Source: an uncultured Bacteroidia bacterium (lineage in GTDB: Bacteria > Bacteroidota > Bacteroidia > Bacteroidales > UBA932). From it: DNA of 64,000 nucleotides. Location: contig CACZCQ010000008.1 of NCBI GenBank assembly GCA_902779765.1, forward strand, positions 25,275-89,274, read 5' to 3'. Both the position numbers and the translations under genes were made by a program. Under the pieces are notes generated by a model that was not told the origin of the DNA, did not search any database, and saw nothing but the letters and a program-made list of their open reading frames with translations. Of the stretch, positions 7,749-16,453 are shown one piece after another. The number at the start of each line of letters is the position of its first letter. The first letter of the stretch is position 1.

Positions 7749-9191
7749 ATGTTCAACAAGGAAGTTTATATCTCAAGGCGCAAGGCTCTCGTCGGGAAGA
7801 TGGGCATGACGGCTCCGGAAGGGAAACGAGGAATAGCCCTGTTCGTCGGAAATGTCGAAGCGGCCGCCCAATACAAGGATAATCCCTATAAGTTCAGGCA
7901 GGATTCTTCATGGCTGTATTATTTCGGTCTGGATGAACCGTGCATGGCGGCAATAATCGACCTTGACAACGGCGAGGAGACACTCTATGCCGACGACGTC
8001 GAGATCGGAGACATCATCTGGATGGGACCGCAGCCAACCGTCGTATCGAAAGCAGCCGAGGTCGGAATATGCAAGTCAGCGTCCTACGGTTCGCTGAACG
8101 TAGCCGTCGCAAAGGCTCTCGCAACGGGGAGGAACATACATTTCCTGCCCCCGTCAAGGTATTACAACACGATGAAGCTCGCAGCCCTCGTCGGTATCCC
8201 CGAGGAGAACGTGGGCAAGGTCGCCCCGATAGACGAAGACGGCGGAAGGCATGCTTCGGAAGAACTAGTGAAGGCCGTCATTTCCATGCGTCTGGTCAAG
8301 GAAGAGTGTGAGATAGAACAGCTTGACGATGCCGGAGCCCTCGGTCAGGAAATGCACACCGTGGCCAGGAACAACATCAAGCTCGGAATAATTGAACAGG
8401 AGATCGTCGGCAGGATGGAGGCGGCAGTACTCGCAAAAGGCTGGGGAGTATCCTTCCCCACCATCCTGACACAGCACGGAGAGACCCTTCACAACCATCT
8501 CCACGACAAGGTGGTCGAGCCAGGAAAACTGATGGTCATCGACGCCGGTGCGGAGAACAACATGCATTACGCCTCCGATTTCACGAGGACATATCCCACA
8601 TCGGGAAAGTTCACGGCCAAGCAGAGGGACATCTACCAGATCGTCTGCGACTGCAACGAACTGGCATTCCAACTCACCAAGCCGGGCGTGGCTTACCGCG
8701 ACATCCATATCGCTACAGCTAGGCTGATGCTTGAAAGGCTGAAGGATCTGGACATAGTCCGCGGCGACGTGGACACGATGGTCGCTGAAGGGATTGCCGG
8801 ACTGTTCCAGCCGCACGGACTCGGCCACAACATGGGCCTCGACGTCCACGACATGGAGGACCTCGGAGAGAACCTCGTCGGATACGATCCCGACCAGAAG
8901 CGTTCCAGCCAGCTCGGTCTGGGCAGCCTCAGGATGGCCCGCAAGCTCATTCCGGGGAATGTAATCACCGACGAGCCGGGAATATACTTCATTCCTGCCC
9001 TCATCGAAAAGTGGAAGGGGGAGAACATCGGAAAGGATTTCGTGAACTTCGCCAAACTCGAGAGCTACTACGACTTCGGAGGCATCCGACTGGAAGACGA
9101 TGTGCTCGTTACAGCCGACGGTGCCCGCAGGACCGGACCGAACAGGCTCCCCATCCAGCCCGATGACGTTGAGGCCGCCATGCAAGCATAG
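7749..9191 (+). CDS. pepP: Xaa-Pro aminopeptidase (M24B)
   Basis: A 480-residue cytosolic metallopeptidase that removes N-terminal residues preceding proline. Residues ~1-150 form the aminopeptidase-P N-terminal domain (SSWLYYFGLDEPC). The pita-bread catalytic domain follows with all five metal ligands visible: Asp in MVIDAGAE, Asp in ASDFTRTYP, His in HGLGHNMGLDVHD, Glu in ITDEPGIYF, Glu in GGIRLEDDVLVT. No signal peptide. It is first in a tight plus-strand run with the DUF456 gene (21 bp downstream) and the FAD/Fe-S dehydrogenase. Housekeeping peptide turnover is the likely role. Confidence 0.93.
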   Translation: MFNKEVYISRRKALVGKMGMTAPEGKRGIALFVGNVEAAAQYKDNPYKFRQDSSWLYYFGLDEPCMAAIIDLDNGEETLYADDVEIGDIIWMGPQPTVVSKAAEVGICKSASYGSLNVAVAKALATGRNIHFLPPSRYYNTMKLAALVGIPEENVGKVAPIDEDGGRHASEELVKAVISMRLVKEECEIEQLDDAGALGQEMHTVARNNIKLGIIEQEIVGRMEAAVLAKGWGVSFPTILTQHGETLHNHLHDKVVEPGKLMVIDAGAENNMHYASDFTRTYPTSGKFTAKQRDIYQIVCDCNELAFQLTKPGVAYRDIHIATARLMLERLKDLDIVRGDVDTMVAEGIAGLFQPHGLGHNMGLDVHDMEDLGENLVGYDPDQKRSSQLGLGSLRMARKLIPGNVITDEPGIYFIPALIEKWKGENIGKDFVNFAKLESYYDFGGIRLEDDVLVTADGARRTGPNRLPIQPDDVEAAMQA

Positions 9192-9212
9192 CGGCCTGGA
9201 ACCAAGACCTAA

Positions 9213-9707
9213 ATGTCAACAATCATCATCATACTGGCAGTCGTTGCCGGAATAATCGGCATCGCCGGGAGCATACTCCCGGGCCTGCCCGGTCCTCCGG
9301 TAAGCTGGCTTGGACTGATGATCCTGTACTTCTGGGGTAACGGTACCAACGGAGACGGAGAACCCATCTCCCTGGCTTTCCTTCTTATCTGGCTTGCTGT
9401 CACGGTGATTGTCTGCCTGATCGATTATGTGGTCCCTGCATATTTCACGAAAGTGACCGGAGGGAGCAAAGTCGCAGGCCGAGGGGCCATAGTGGGTTTG
9501 ATATTGGGAATGTTCTTTACCCCTGTCGGGATAATATTCGGAACCCTGCTGGGAGCCTTCCTGGCGGAATTCCTCATCAGCAGGAAGGACGGATGGCAGT
9601 CGATAAAATCTGCCCTTGGAGCCCTTCTAGGCTTCCTGTTCGGAACCGGGATAAAGCTCATCGCATCCGGCCTGATGATGTACTACATAATCGTGTTCCT
9701 CAAATGA
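9213..9707 (+). CDS. DUF456 family membrane protein
   Basis: A 164-residue polytopic membrane protein matching DUF456: conserved SILPGLPGPPVSWLGL in the first helix region, VIVCLIDYVVP, and two small-residue-rich helices (GAIVGLILGMFFTPVGIIFG; SALGALLGFLFGTGIKL). Four to five transmembrane segments are expected. Function is unknown for the family. Its stop overlaps the start of the downstream dehydrogenase as ATGA, so the two are translationally coupled. Confidence 0.85.
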   Translation: MSTIIIILAVVAGIIGIAGSILPGLPGPPVSWLGLMILYFWGNGTNGDGEPISLAFLLIWLAVTVIVCLIDYVVPAYFTKVTGGSKVAGRGAIVGLILGMFFTPVGIIFGTLLGAFLAEFLISRKDGWQSIKSALGALLGFLFGTGIKLIASGLMMYYIIVFLK

Positions 9708-12574
9708 CAGAAAACGATCATTCAGGTTTCCTGAAAGAGATTTCCGAATTCATTCCTGCGGAAAGGATTTACACCGATGAACTCCGCAGGCTCGCATGGG
9801 GTACCGACGCCGGGTTTTACCGGCTTGTCCCGAAGATAGTAATCCGTTCCGAAAACGAAGAGGAGATATCCCGGATCCTCCGGACCGCCGACAGGCTGAA
9901 AGTCCCGGTTACCTTCAGGGCAGCGGGCACAAGCCTCTCCGGACAGGCCGTGAGCGATTCCGTTCTCGTGGTGGCCGGAAAGAACTGGGAGGGATACGCC
10001 ATCTCCGAGGATGCCGGGCTGGTCACCCTCGAGCCGGGACTTGTCGGAGCGAGGGTAAACGATATCCTTAAGCCTCTGGGAAGGAAGTTCGGCCCGGATC
10101 CGGCATCGATAGGTTCCTGCATGGTGGGCGGAATCGTCATGAACAATGCTTCCGGAATGAGTTGCGGCATACATGCCAATTCCGACAGGATGATGGTCTC
10201 TGCAAGGATGGTCCTGCCGGACGGAACCGTCCTGGACACCGGGGACGAGAGTTCGAAGGAATCGTTCAGGTCAAGCCACCCGGGATTCATCCGCGCGATA
10301 GAGGATCTTCGCAAGGAAGTACTTGAAAACAAAGAGCTTACCGAAAGGATCAGGTTTAAGTATTCCATCAAGAATGTGACCGGGCTGAACCTGCTGCCAC
10401 TTATCACGTTCGAGGATCCGTTCGACATTATCGCCCACCTCCTGGTGGGTTCGGAGGGCACGCTTGCCTTCCTGAGCCGGGTCACGATGAAGACCCTCCC
10501 GCTCGCTCCATTCAAGGCAAGCGCGATGATCTATTTCAGGTCCATCAAGGATGCGGCCGAGGCGGTGGTCGCAATGAAAAAGGCTGTGGGACCCGGAGTC
10601 ATAAATGCTGCCGAATTGCTGGACAGGAGGTCGCTCGTGTCGGTGTCCGACCCTATGCTTTCCGAATATGGGGACACGGACCTGACCGCCGTCCTGACGG
10701 AAACTACGGCTTCGGCCAGGGAGGAACTTGAGGGCAATATCGAGAGGATCAAAGAGGCCCTTCGAACCACGGTCGGTGAGCCTGTCGAACCGCCGGAATT
10801 CACGACCGATCCGGCCGTATATTCGAAATACTGGGCGATCCGGGCCGGGATATTCCCTTCCGTGGGAGGTCTGCGAAAACAGGGAACCACCTGCCTCATA
10901 GAGGATGTCGCATTCCACATCGAAGACCTGCCTCAGGCCACGGAGGACCTCTCCGCCCTGCTCGACAGGCACGGATATGAGGATTCCTGCATATACGGCC
11001 ACGCCCTCGAAGGCAACTTCCACTTCATCATCAACCAGGCTTTCGATTCCGAAAGCGAAGTCCGGCGATACGAAGAGATGATCCGTGACGTGGCTTCCAT
11101 GGTCGTAGGCAAGTATGACGGATCGCTGAAGGCCGAACACGGCACCGGTCGCAACATGGCTCCTTTCGTGGAATACGAATGGGGGAAGGATGCCTTCAGG
11201 GTCATGAAGCGGATCAAGGATATCTTCGATCCGAAAGGGCTGTTGAATCCCGGCGTGATCTTCAACGACGACCCTTCCTGCTTCCTGAAGGATTTCAAGC
11301 CTCTGCCGATACTGCCTTACGGAGAAAAGATCAACAAGTGCATCGAATGCGGATTCTGCGAGGTCAACTGCGTTTCCTGCGGGTTCACCCTCTCGTCCAG
11401 GACGCGTATCGTGATACGGCGGGAGATCGAAAGGCTGAAGGCCGTCGGTAATCCGACTCCGGAAGAGACTGCGAAGCTCCATACCCTCCTGAAGGAATAT
11501 TCATACCTCGGGGAAGAGACCTGTGCTGCTGACGGCCTGTGCTCCATGTCCTGCCCGATGGGAATCAATGTCGGAGACATGACCCATATGATTCGCCAGG
11601 AAAACAATCCTCCCGGATCGGCGGGCTACCGGATGTGGTCATTCGCCGCCGACCATTTCCCTGCCGTGAAAAAAGGGGTGCGCAGCGTCCTGAGGCTTGC
11701 CTCTGCAGGAGACGCCATTCTGGGTGACAAGGCCATGGCGGGACTGTGCAGGGGGCTGCATGATAAGTTGGGCCTCCCGCTCTGGACCCCCTCCACCCCG
11801 AAGGCGTATTCGATTCAGGTCCCTAAACTTGTCCCTTCGGTCCCTGAGCTTGTCGAAGGGCCAGTGGGTCGCGTGGTGTATTTCCCGTCCTGCTTAAACC
11901 AGATGATGGGACTTCCTCGCCATACCCGCGTCGTGGACAAGCCGCTGGCGGAGGAGATGGTCTCGCTGCTGCATAAGGCCGGATACGAAGTGATATTTCC
12001 GGAGAACATGGAGAGCCTCTGCTGCGGTATGATGTGGGAAAGCAAGGGCATGCCGGACCTGGCGGACAAAAAGGCCAAAGAACTTGAAAAGGCCCTTTGG
12101 GAGGCTTCTGAGCACGGTCGCTGGCCGGTACTCTGCGACCAGAGCCCCTGCCTGCACAGGATGAGGAAGACCATCGGTTCGATGAAACTCTACGAGCCCG
12201 CCGAATTCATAATGACCTTCCTGAAGGACCGCCTCGAATTCCACCCGACAGACACACCGGTGGCCGTGCACATAACCTGTTCGACCAGGCTGATGGGACT
12301 GGCGGATACGATCGTATCCCTGGCCAGGTTCTGCTCCACGAATGTGACAGTACCTGAAGGAGTCGGTTGCTGCGGCTTCGCGGGAGACAAGGGCATGACC
12401 CGTCCCGAACTCAACGCTTGGGCGCTCCGGAAGCTCAAGGACGGTGTCAAAGGCATCCCGGTCGGGTATTCGAACTCCCGCACCTGCGAGATAGGTCTCT
12501 CGACCAACTCCGGCATCCCCTACGTCTCCATCGCATATCTGGTGAATTCCTGCACGACCCCGAAAATTGCATAA
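9704..12574 (+). CDS. FAD-linked oxidase / 4Fe-4S fusion dehydrogenase (D-2-hydroxyacid type, YdiJ/GlcD-GlcF-like)
   Basis: A 956-residue fusion enzyme, probably oxidising a D-2-hydroxyacid (D-lactate, D-2-hydroxyglutarate or glycolate) and passing electrons to quinone. Residues ~35-270 are the FAD-binding fold (VTFRAAGTSLSGQAVSD; GPDPASIGSCMVGGIVMNNASG), then the FAD-oxidase C-terminal domain (GHALEGNFHF; EHGTGRNMAPFVE). Two ferredoxin-like clusters follow (CIECGFCEVNC; CAADGLCSMSCP), then two CCG cysteine-rich domains (YFPSCLNQ with CCGMMW; HITCSTRL with GCCGFAG). Start at 9704 overlaps DUF456 by four bases. Short repeats are read in frame at 10774-10792 (VGEPVEPPEF) and 11842-11860 (VPELVEGPVG); the second lies in the linker before the CCG domains. 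The exact substrate cannot be told from sequence. Confidence 0.85.
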   Translation: MTENDHSGFLKEISEFIPAERIYTDELRRLAWGTDAGFYRLVPKIVIRSENEEEISRILRTADRLKVPVTFRAAGTSLSGQAVSDSVLVVAGKNWEGYAISEDAGLVTLEPGLVGARVNDILKPLGRKFGPDPASIGSCMVGGIVMNNASGMSCGIHANSDRMMVSARMVLPDGTVLDTGDESSKESFRSSHPGFIRAIEDLRKEVLENKELTERIRFKYSIKNVTGLNLLPLITFEDPFDIIAHLLVGSEGTLAFLSRVTMKTLPLAPFKASAMIYFRSIKDAAEAVVAMKKAVGPGVINAAELLDRRSLVSVSDPMLSEYGDTDLTAVLTETTASAREELEGNIERIKEALRTTVGEPVEPPEFTTDPAVYSKYWAIRAGIFPSVGGLRKQGTTCLIEDVAFHIEDLPQATEDLSALLDRHGYEDSCIYGHALEGNFHFIINQAFDSESEVRRYEEMIRDVASMVVGKYDGSLKAEHGTGRNMAPFVEYEWGKDAFRVMKRIKDIFDPKGLLNPGVIFNDDPSCFLKDFKPLPILPYGEKINKCIECGFCEVNCVSCGFTLSSRTRIVIRREIERLKAVGNPTPEETAKLHTLLKEYSYLGEETCAADGLCSMSCPMGINVGDMTHMIRQENNPPGSAGYRMWSFAADHFPAVKKGVRSVLRLASAGDAILGDKAMAGLCRGLHDKLGLPLWTPSTPKAYSIQVPKLVPSVPELVEGPVGRVVYFPSCLNQMMGLPRHTRVVDKPLAEEMVSLLHKAGYEVIFPENMESLCCGMMWESKGMPDLADKKAKELEKALWEASEHGRWPVLCDQSPCLHRMRKTIGSMKLYEPAEFIMTFLKDRLEFHPTDTPVAVHITCSTRLMGLADTIVSLARFCSTNVTVPEGVGCCGFAGDKGMTRPELNAWALRKLKDGVKGIPVGYSNSRTCEIGLSTNSGIPYVSIAYLVNSCTTPKIA
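10774..10792 (+). repeat. In-frame short repeat, GGTGAGCCTGTCGAACC type
   Basis: CGGTGAGCCTGTCGAACCG, a sister form of the CCCTGAGCTTGTCGAAGGG repeat, read as GEPVEP within the FAD-oxidase domain of the dehydrogenase. Confidence 0.55.
11842..11860 (+). repeat. In-frame short repeat, CCCTGAGCTTGTCGAAGGG
   Basis: Exact 19-bp repeat read as VPELVEGP. A degenerate partner (CCCTAAACTTGTCCCTTCGG) lies directly before it at 11821-11840. The peptide sits between the Fe-S domain and the first CCG domain. The same 19-mer recurs at 49532-49550 and, in reverse orientation, at 62045-62063. Confidence 0.8.
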
Positions 12575-12619
12575 TTATAGGATTATTCCTATATTTATGG
12601 GATTTTAGGAAGTTGCGTA

Positions 12620-14158
12620 ATGGCAGGTGGAAAAGGCAAATACTGGATAATCGGTCTCATAGGTTTGTTAGTGGGCGTTTTGATCATGGCTTTGTTCGAC
12701 AATACCATGAACAAGACTTCTACAAACGATTATTGCATGAGCTGCCATACCCATGAACAGGCCGACCTGGACTGGAAGAAATCCCCCCATTACAACAGCC
12801 ACAGCGGAGTGATGACGGACTGCATAGCCTGTCATCTTCCACCCAAGGAAGAAGGCCTGCTGAAGCACTATGCCGCCAAGACCCGGATGGGAATAAAGGA
12901 CATCTGGACCAAGATGACCAAGGATACCGAGGGGATCGACTGGGAAGCAAAGAGGGAACTCGAGCACGCCCGCAAGATTGTCTACAATTCAAGTTGCGAG
13001 AGGTGCCATGTCAACCTTTATCCCGAGGGGATTTCTGACGACGGCATCACCGCCCATCTCCATTACGAGGAGAATGCAAAGAAACTAGGCCTGGACTGCA
13101 TAAGCTGCCACCTGAACGTCGGACACTACATGCCCGGCTACGAGCACAAGCGCCTTGAGGGCGCCGTGTTCAATACCGGCGAGGGAGAGAAGTACGACAG
13201 CGCTGCAGTCGTGAAGAGTTTCGAGAACTTCACCGAGACCGTCCCCGGCACAACGGCAGCCATCAGGATGATAGCTGTCCCCGGCGGAGAGTTCACGATG
13301 GGCAGTTCCACGAAGGAAGCGTTCCACAAGGCCGACGAAGGCCCGCAGAAGAAAGTCAAGGTCTCCCCCTTCTTCATGGGTGAGGTTGAGGTAACCTGGA
13401 ACCAGTTCTGGGCTTTCTACAACGAGACCATGTCTGAAGGCCGTACCCCTCCCGAGAAGATATACGCGAACAACAACCGTCCCGACGTGGATGCCGTCAG
13501 CGGTCCGACCCCGCCTTTCGGCTTCCCCGACCAGGGATGGGGAATGGGTGAGAGGCCGGCTATCACCATGACCCATTACTCCGCCTCCACCTTCTGCCAG
13601 TGGCTCTCCCTCAAGACGGGACGCCACTACCGCCTCCCCACCGAGGCCGAATGGGAATATGCCGCCAGGGGCGGAACCGAGACCCCTTACTTCTTCGAGG
13701 GCAATCCGAAGAAATATTCCGAGGACGGTTTCTGGAGCAAGTTCAAGGGGGCCGACACGACGACGATAGCCAGCTATGTGGTTTATTCCGGCAACAGCAC
13801 CGGCAAGACGCAGGATGGCCGTTTCGTCAAGGCCAATCCCTTCGGCCTGAAGAATATGCTCGGCAATGTCATGGAGTACTGCTCCGACTGGTATGCCGAT
13901 GATGCATATTCCAAGATCGCAGACGGTGCCACGGATCCGAAGGGTCCCGAGAGCGGCGAAGAGCATGTTGTACGTGGAGGAAGCTATGCCGATGACGCCT
14001 CGCTGGTCCGCTGCTCCAGCAGGGGCCATACCGAGCATGACAAATGGCTGCGCACCGATCCGCAGAACCCGAAGAGCATCTGGTGGTACTCCGACATCAA
14101 GGGTGTCGGTTTCAGGGTGGTCTGCGACGTACCGGAAGATATAATCATCAACAAATAA
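12620..14158 (+). CDS. NapC/NirT-type tetraheme cytochrome c fused to a SUMF1 (FGE-sulfatase-like) domain
   Basis: A 512-residue membrane-anchored protein. Residues 8-26 form an N-terminal transmembrane anchor. Four c-type heme sites follow: CMSCH (39-43), CIACH (68-72), CERCH (126-130), CISCH (160-164), spaced as in NapC/NrfH quinol dehydrogenases. From about residue 215 a SUMF1/formylglycine-enzyme fold begins (VPGGEFTMGSS; PTEAEWEYAARGG; LGNVMEYCSDWY; VVRGGSY; GFRVV). The C-terminal paired cysteines of genuine formylglycine-generating enzymes are absent, so this domain is probably a binding or structural module. The protein would sit in the inner membrane with hemes and SUMF1 domain in the periplasm. 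It is followed after 18 bp by two Tat-exported enzymes, which suggests it carries electrons for them; that role is inferred. Confidence 0.85.
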   Translation: MAGGKGKYWIIGLIGLLVGVLIMALFDNTMNKTSTNDYCMSCHTHEQADLDWKKSPHYNSHSGVMTDCIACHLPPKEEGLLKHYAAKTRMGIKDIWTKMTKDTEGIDWEAKRELEHARKIVYNSSCERCHVNLYPEGISDDGITAHLHYEENAKKLGLDCISCHLNVGHYMPGYEHKRLEGAVFNTGEGEKYDSAAVVKSFENFTETVPGTTAAIRMIAVPGGEFTMGSSTKEAFHKADEGPQKKVKVSPFFMGEVEVTWNQFWAFYNETMSEGRTPPEKIYANNNRPDVDAVSGPTPPFGFPDQGWGMGERPAITMTHYSASTFCQWLSLKTGRHYRLPTEAEWEYAARGGTETPYFFEGNPKKYSEDGFWSKFKGADTTTIASYVVYSGNSTGKTQDGRFVKANPFGLKNMLGNVMEYCSDWYADDAYSKIADGATDPKGPESGEEHVVRGGSYADDASLVRCSSRGHTEHDKWLRTDPQNPKSIWWYSDIKGVGFRVVCDVPEDIIINK

Positions 14159-14176
14159 ACATAAACACACATCGTT

Positions 14177-15532
14177 ATGAGCAACAAAATGGACAGAAGA
14201 TCCTTCCTTGGCACCAGCGCCAAGATAGGTGTCGCCGGTGTAGTGGGCAGTTCCCTGCTCGCTTCCTGTGCCGGTAAGAAAGAACCCGCGATCGTTCCCC
14301 TCAGGCAGCCCGGTGAGTACTACATTCCCGAGCTTCCCGACAAGGCCATCGAAGGCAAGGCCCTCAAGGCAGGTGTCATCGGTTGCGGCGGACGTGGTTC
14401 CGGAGCCATCATGAACCTCCTCGACGCTGCTGACGGCATCACCGTCACGGCTCTCGGCGACACTTTCGCCGACCGTCTGGAAAGCCTTAAGACAAAACTG
14501 AAGGAACAGCGTGGACAGGAAGTTCCGGATGAGAACTGCTTCGTCGGATTCGACGCCTACAAGAAGGTCATCGACTCCGGTGTGGATATGGTGATCGTCG
14601 CTACTCCTCCCGTGTTCCGTCCCACCCACTTCCAGTATGCCACCGAGAAGGGAGTCCACTCCTTCCTCGAGAAGCCGATCGCAGTCGATGCGAAGGGCTA
14701 CCGCCTCATCATGGCCACCGCAAAGCAGGCAGCAGCCAAGGGCCTGAGCGTGGTCTGCGGAACCCAGCGTCACCACCAGCGCCCCTATGTCGAGGCGTTC
14801 AAGAAGATCCAGGAAGGAATGATCGGTGAGATCACCGGAGGCAACGTATACTGGAACCAGGGTATGCTCTGGTACAAGGAGCGCCAGAAGGGCTGGAGCG
14901 ACATGGAATGGATGATCCGCGACTGGGTCAACTGGAAGTGGCTCTCCGGCGACCATATCGTCGAGCAGCACGTCCACAACATCGACGTCTTCAACTGGAT
15001 GTTCGGCTACAAGCACCCCATCAAGGCCACCGCTTTCGGAAGCCGTCAGCGCAGGATCACCGGTGACCAGTACGACAACTTCAGTGTCGATTTCGAATAT
15101 GAGAACGGAATCCACCTCCACAGCATGTGCCGCCAGATAGACGGTTGCTCCAACAACGTCAGCGAGTCCGTGCATGGAACCAAGGGTTACTGGAGCTCAG
15201 CAGATCATGCTATCCGTGACCTCAAGGGCAATGTTCTCTGGCAGTTTGACAAAGATGCGGCCGAAGCTGAGTTCAAGCAGCAGGATCCCTATGTGCTCGA
15301 GCATGTCGACTGGGTCAACCATATCCGCAAGGGTACCGCCCATGACGAGGCTTCAGAGTGCGGTTTGTCCTCACTTTGCGGAGTTATGGGCCGCGAGGCT
15401 GCATACAGCGGACAGACAATCGAGTGGGATACCATCAGCGCTGCCGACCTCGACTATCTCCCCGAGAAGCTTGAAATCGGCAAGATGGACATGAGCAAAT
15501 ACGTGGTTCCGGTACCTGGATCAGCGAAGTAA
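14177..15532 (+). CDS. Tat-exported Gfo/Idh/MocA family oxidoreductase (lipoprotein)
   Basis: 451 residues. The N-terminus carries a twin-arginine motif (DRRSFLG) and a lipobox-like LLASC, so the folded enzyme with its nucleotide is probably exported by Tat and lipid-anchored. The Rossmann motif is GVIGCGGRGSG; the catalytic Lys is in SFLEKPIAVD; the downstream catalytic segment is EQHVHNIDVFNW. Members act on the hydroxyls of sugars or cyclitols using NAD(P), and several Bacteroidetes members oxidise or reduce C3 of glycosides in partnership with DUF1080 proteins. It lies between the cytochrome fusion and the isomerase-like gene, three bases from the latter. Substrate is inferred, not shown. 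Confidence 0.87.
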   Translation: MSNKMDRRSFLGTSAKIGVAGVVGSSLLASCAGKKEPAIVPLRQPGEYYIPELPDKAIEGKALKAGVIGCGGRGSGAIMNLLDAADGITVTALGDTFADRLESLKTKLKEQRGQEVPDENCFVGFDAYKKVIDSGVDMVIVATPPVFRPTHFQYATEKGVHSFLEKPIAVDAKGYRLIMATAKQAAAKGLSVVCGTQRHHQRPYVEAFKKIQEGMIGEITGGNVYWNQGMLWYKERQKGWSDMEWMIRDWVNWKWLSGDHIVEQHVHNIDVFNWMFGYKHPIKATAFGSRQRRITGDQYDNFSVDFEYENGIHLHSMCRQIDGCSNNVSESVHGTKGYWSSADHAIRDLKGNVLWQFDKDAAEAEFKQQDPYVLEHVDWVNHIRKGTAHDEASECGLSSLCGVMGREAAYSGQTIEWDTISAADLDYLPEKLEIGKMDMSKYVVPVPGSAK

Positions 15533-15535
15533 GCC

Positions 15536-16453
15536 ATGGACAGAAGATTATTCCTTAAAACGTCGGCAATGGGAACGGCGGCGGTAGCCGCCACTTCCCT
15601 GCTGCCCGGCTGCGCTTCCTCAAAGGAAGGCAAGAAGGCCGCTGACGACCTTGAGCTCAAGATTTCCTTCCAGGAAGGTACTGCACCCGGAGAGAACCTC
15701 GCTGAAAAGCTCGACTTCATGGAGAGCCTGGGAATCGTAGGTTTCGAGCCCGGTGGCCGTGGCCTGAAGGGCAGGGTCCAGGAGATCAAGGACGCCCTCA
15801 ACGGCAGGAACATCAAGGTCAGCGCCATCTGCGCAGGTTTCGGAGGATTCATCCTTGCCGAAGACCCTGCCGTGAAGAACGAGTTCGACACCACGATGCG
15901 CGAGATCGTGGAGGCTGCCGGGGAACTGGGTTCCACCGGTGTCATCATGGTTCCGGCCTTCAACGGCCAGAAGCCCTGCATGCCCCACACGCTTGAGACA
16001 CGCGACTATCTTTGCGAGGAACTCCACAAGCTGGGAGAGTTCGCCAAGAGCTGCGGTACCACCGTCATCCTCGAACCCCTCAACAGGGCTGAGGCCTTCT
16101 ATATGCGCCTCGTAGCCGACGCCGCCGCGATTGCCCGCGACGCCGACAGCGAAGGTGTGAAGGCTATGGGTGATTTCTGGCACATGAAGGAAGAGACTTC
16201 CGATTTCGGAGCCCTTATGTCAGCCGGAAAGCAGTATCTCCAGCACGTCCACATCGCCAGCCGTGGCAACCGCAGGATGCCCGGTGAGGATGGTGAACTG
16301 GACAACTATGTCGATGGATTCCGCGCCCTGCGCCAGATCGGTTACGACAAGTACGTCAGCTTCGAGTGCGGCTGCGGCGGAGACCGCGCCACCCTCGTTA
16401 CAGCTGCAGTCAATCTCCTCCGCGCACAGTGGGAGGAGTCAAGGTGCTGCTAG
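15536..16453 (+). CDS. Tat-exported sugar phosphate isomerase/epimerase-like TIM-barrel protein (lipoprotein)
   Basis: 305 residues with a twin-arginine signal (DRRLFLKTS) and lipobox LLPGC, followed by an AP-endonuclease-2-like (xylose-isomerase-like) TIM barrel. Typical metal-site segments are ILEPLNR (Glu), MGDFWHM (Asp/His), HVHIASRGNR (His) and VSFECGCGG (Glu). In gene clusters for C3-oxidised glycosides, proteins of this fold hydrate or isomerise the product of the DUF1080 step. It is the last gene of the cytochrome-Gfo-isomerase run. Its stop codon overlaps the convergent M28 gene in the shared tetranucleotide CTAG (16450-16453). The CysCys at the extreme C-terminus (ESRCC) is unexplained. 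Confidence 0.82.
   Translation: MDRRLFLKTSAMGTAAVAATSLLPGCASSKEGKKAADDLELKISFQEGTAPGENLAEKLDFMESLGIVGFEPGGRGLKGRVQEIKDALNGRNIKVSAICAGFGGFILAEDPAVKNEFDTTMREIVEAAGELGSTGVIMVPAFNGQKPCMPHTLETRDYLCEELHKLGEFAKSCGTTVILEPLNRAEAFYMRLVADAAAIARDADSEGVKAMGDFWHMKEETSDFGALMSAGKQYLQHVHIASRGNRRMPGEDGELDNYVDGFRALRQIGYDKYVSFECGCGGDRATLVTAAVNLLRAQWEESRCC

Noticed and set aside
10271-11482. A 403-codon minus-strand open frame inside the FAD/Fe-S dehydrogenase gene
   Set aside because: Antisense shadow of a gene with complete FAD and Fe-S motifs.
13085-15175. A 696-codon open frame on the minus strand opposite the cytochrome and oxidoreductase genes
   Set aside because: It is the exact antisense of two strongly supported genes, with Val/Gly/Leu/Ala-rich composition and no motifs; a shadow caused by GC-biased third codon positions.
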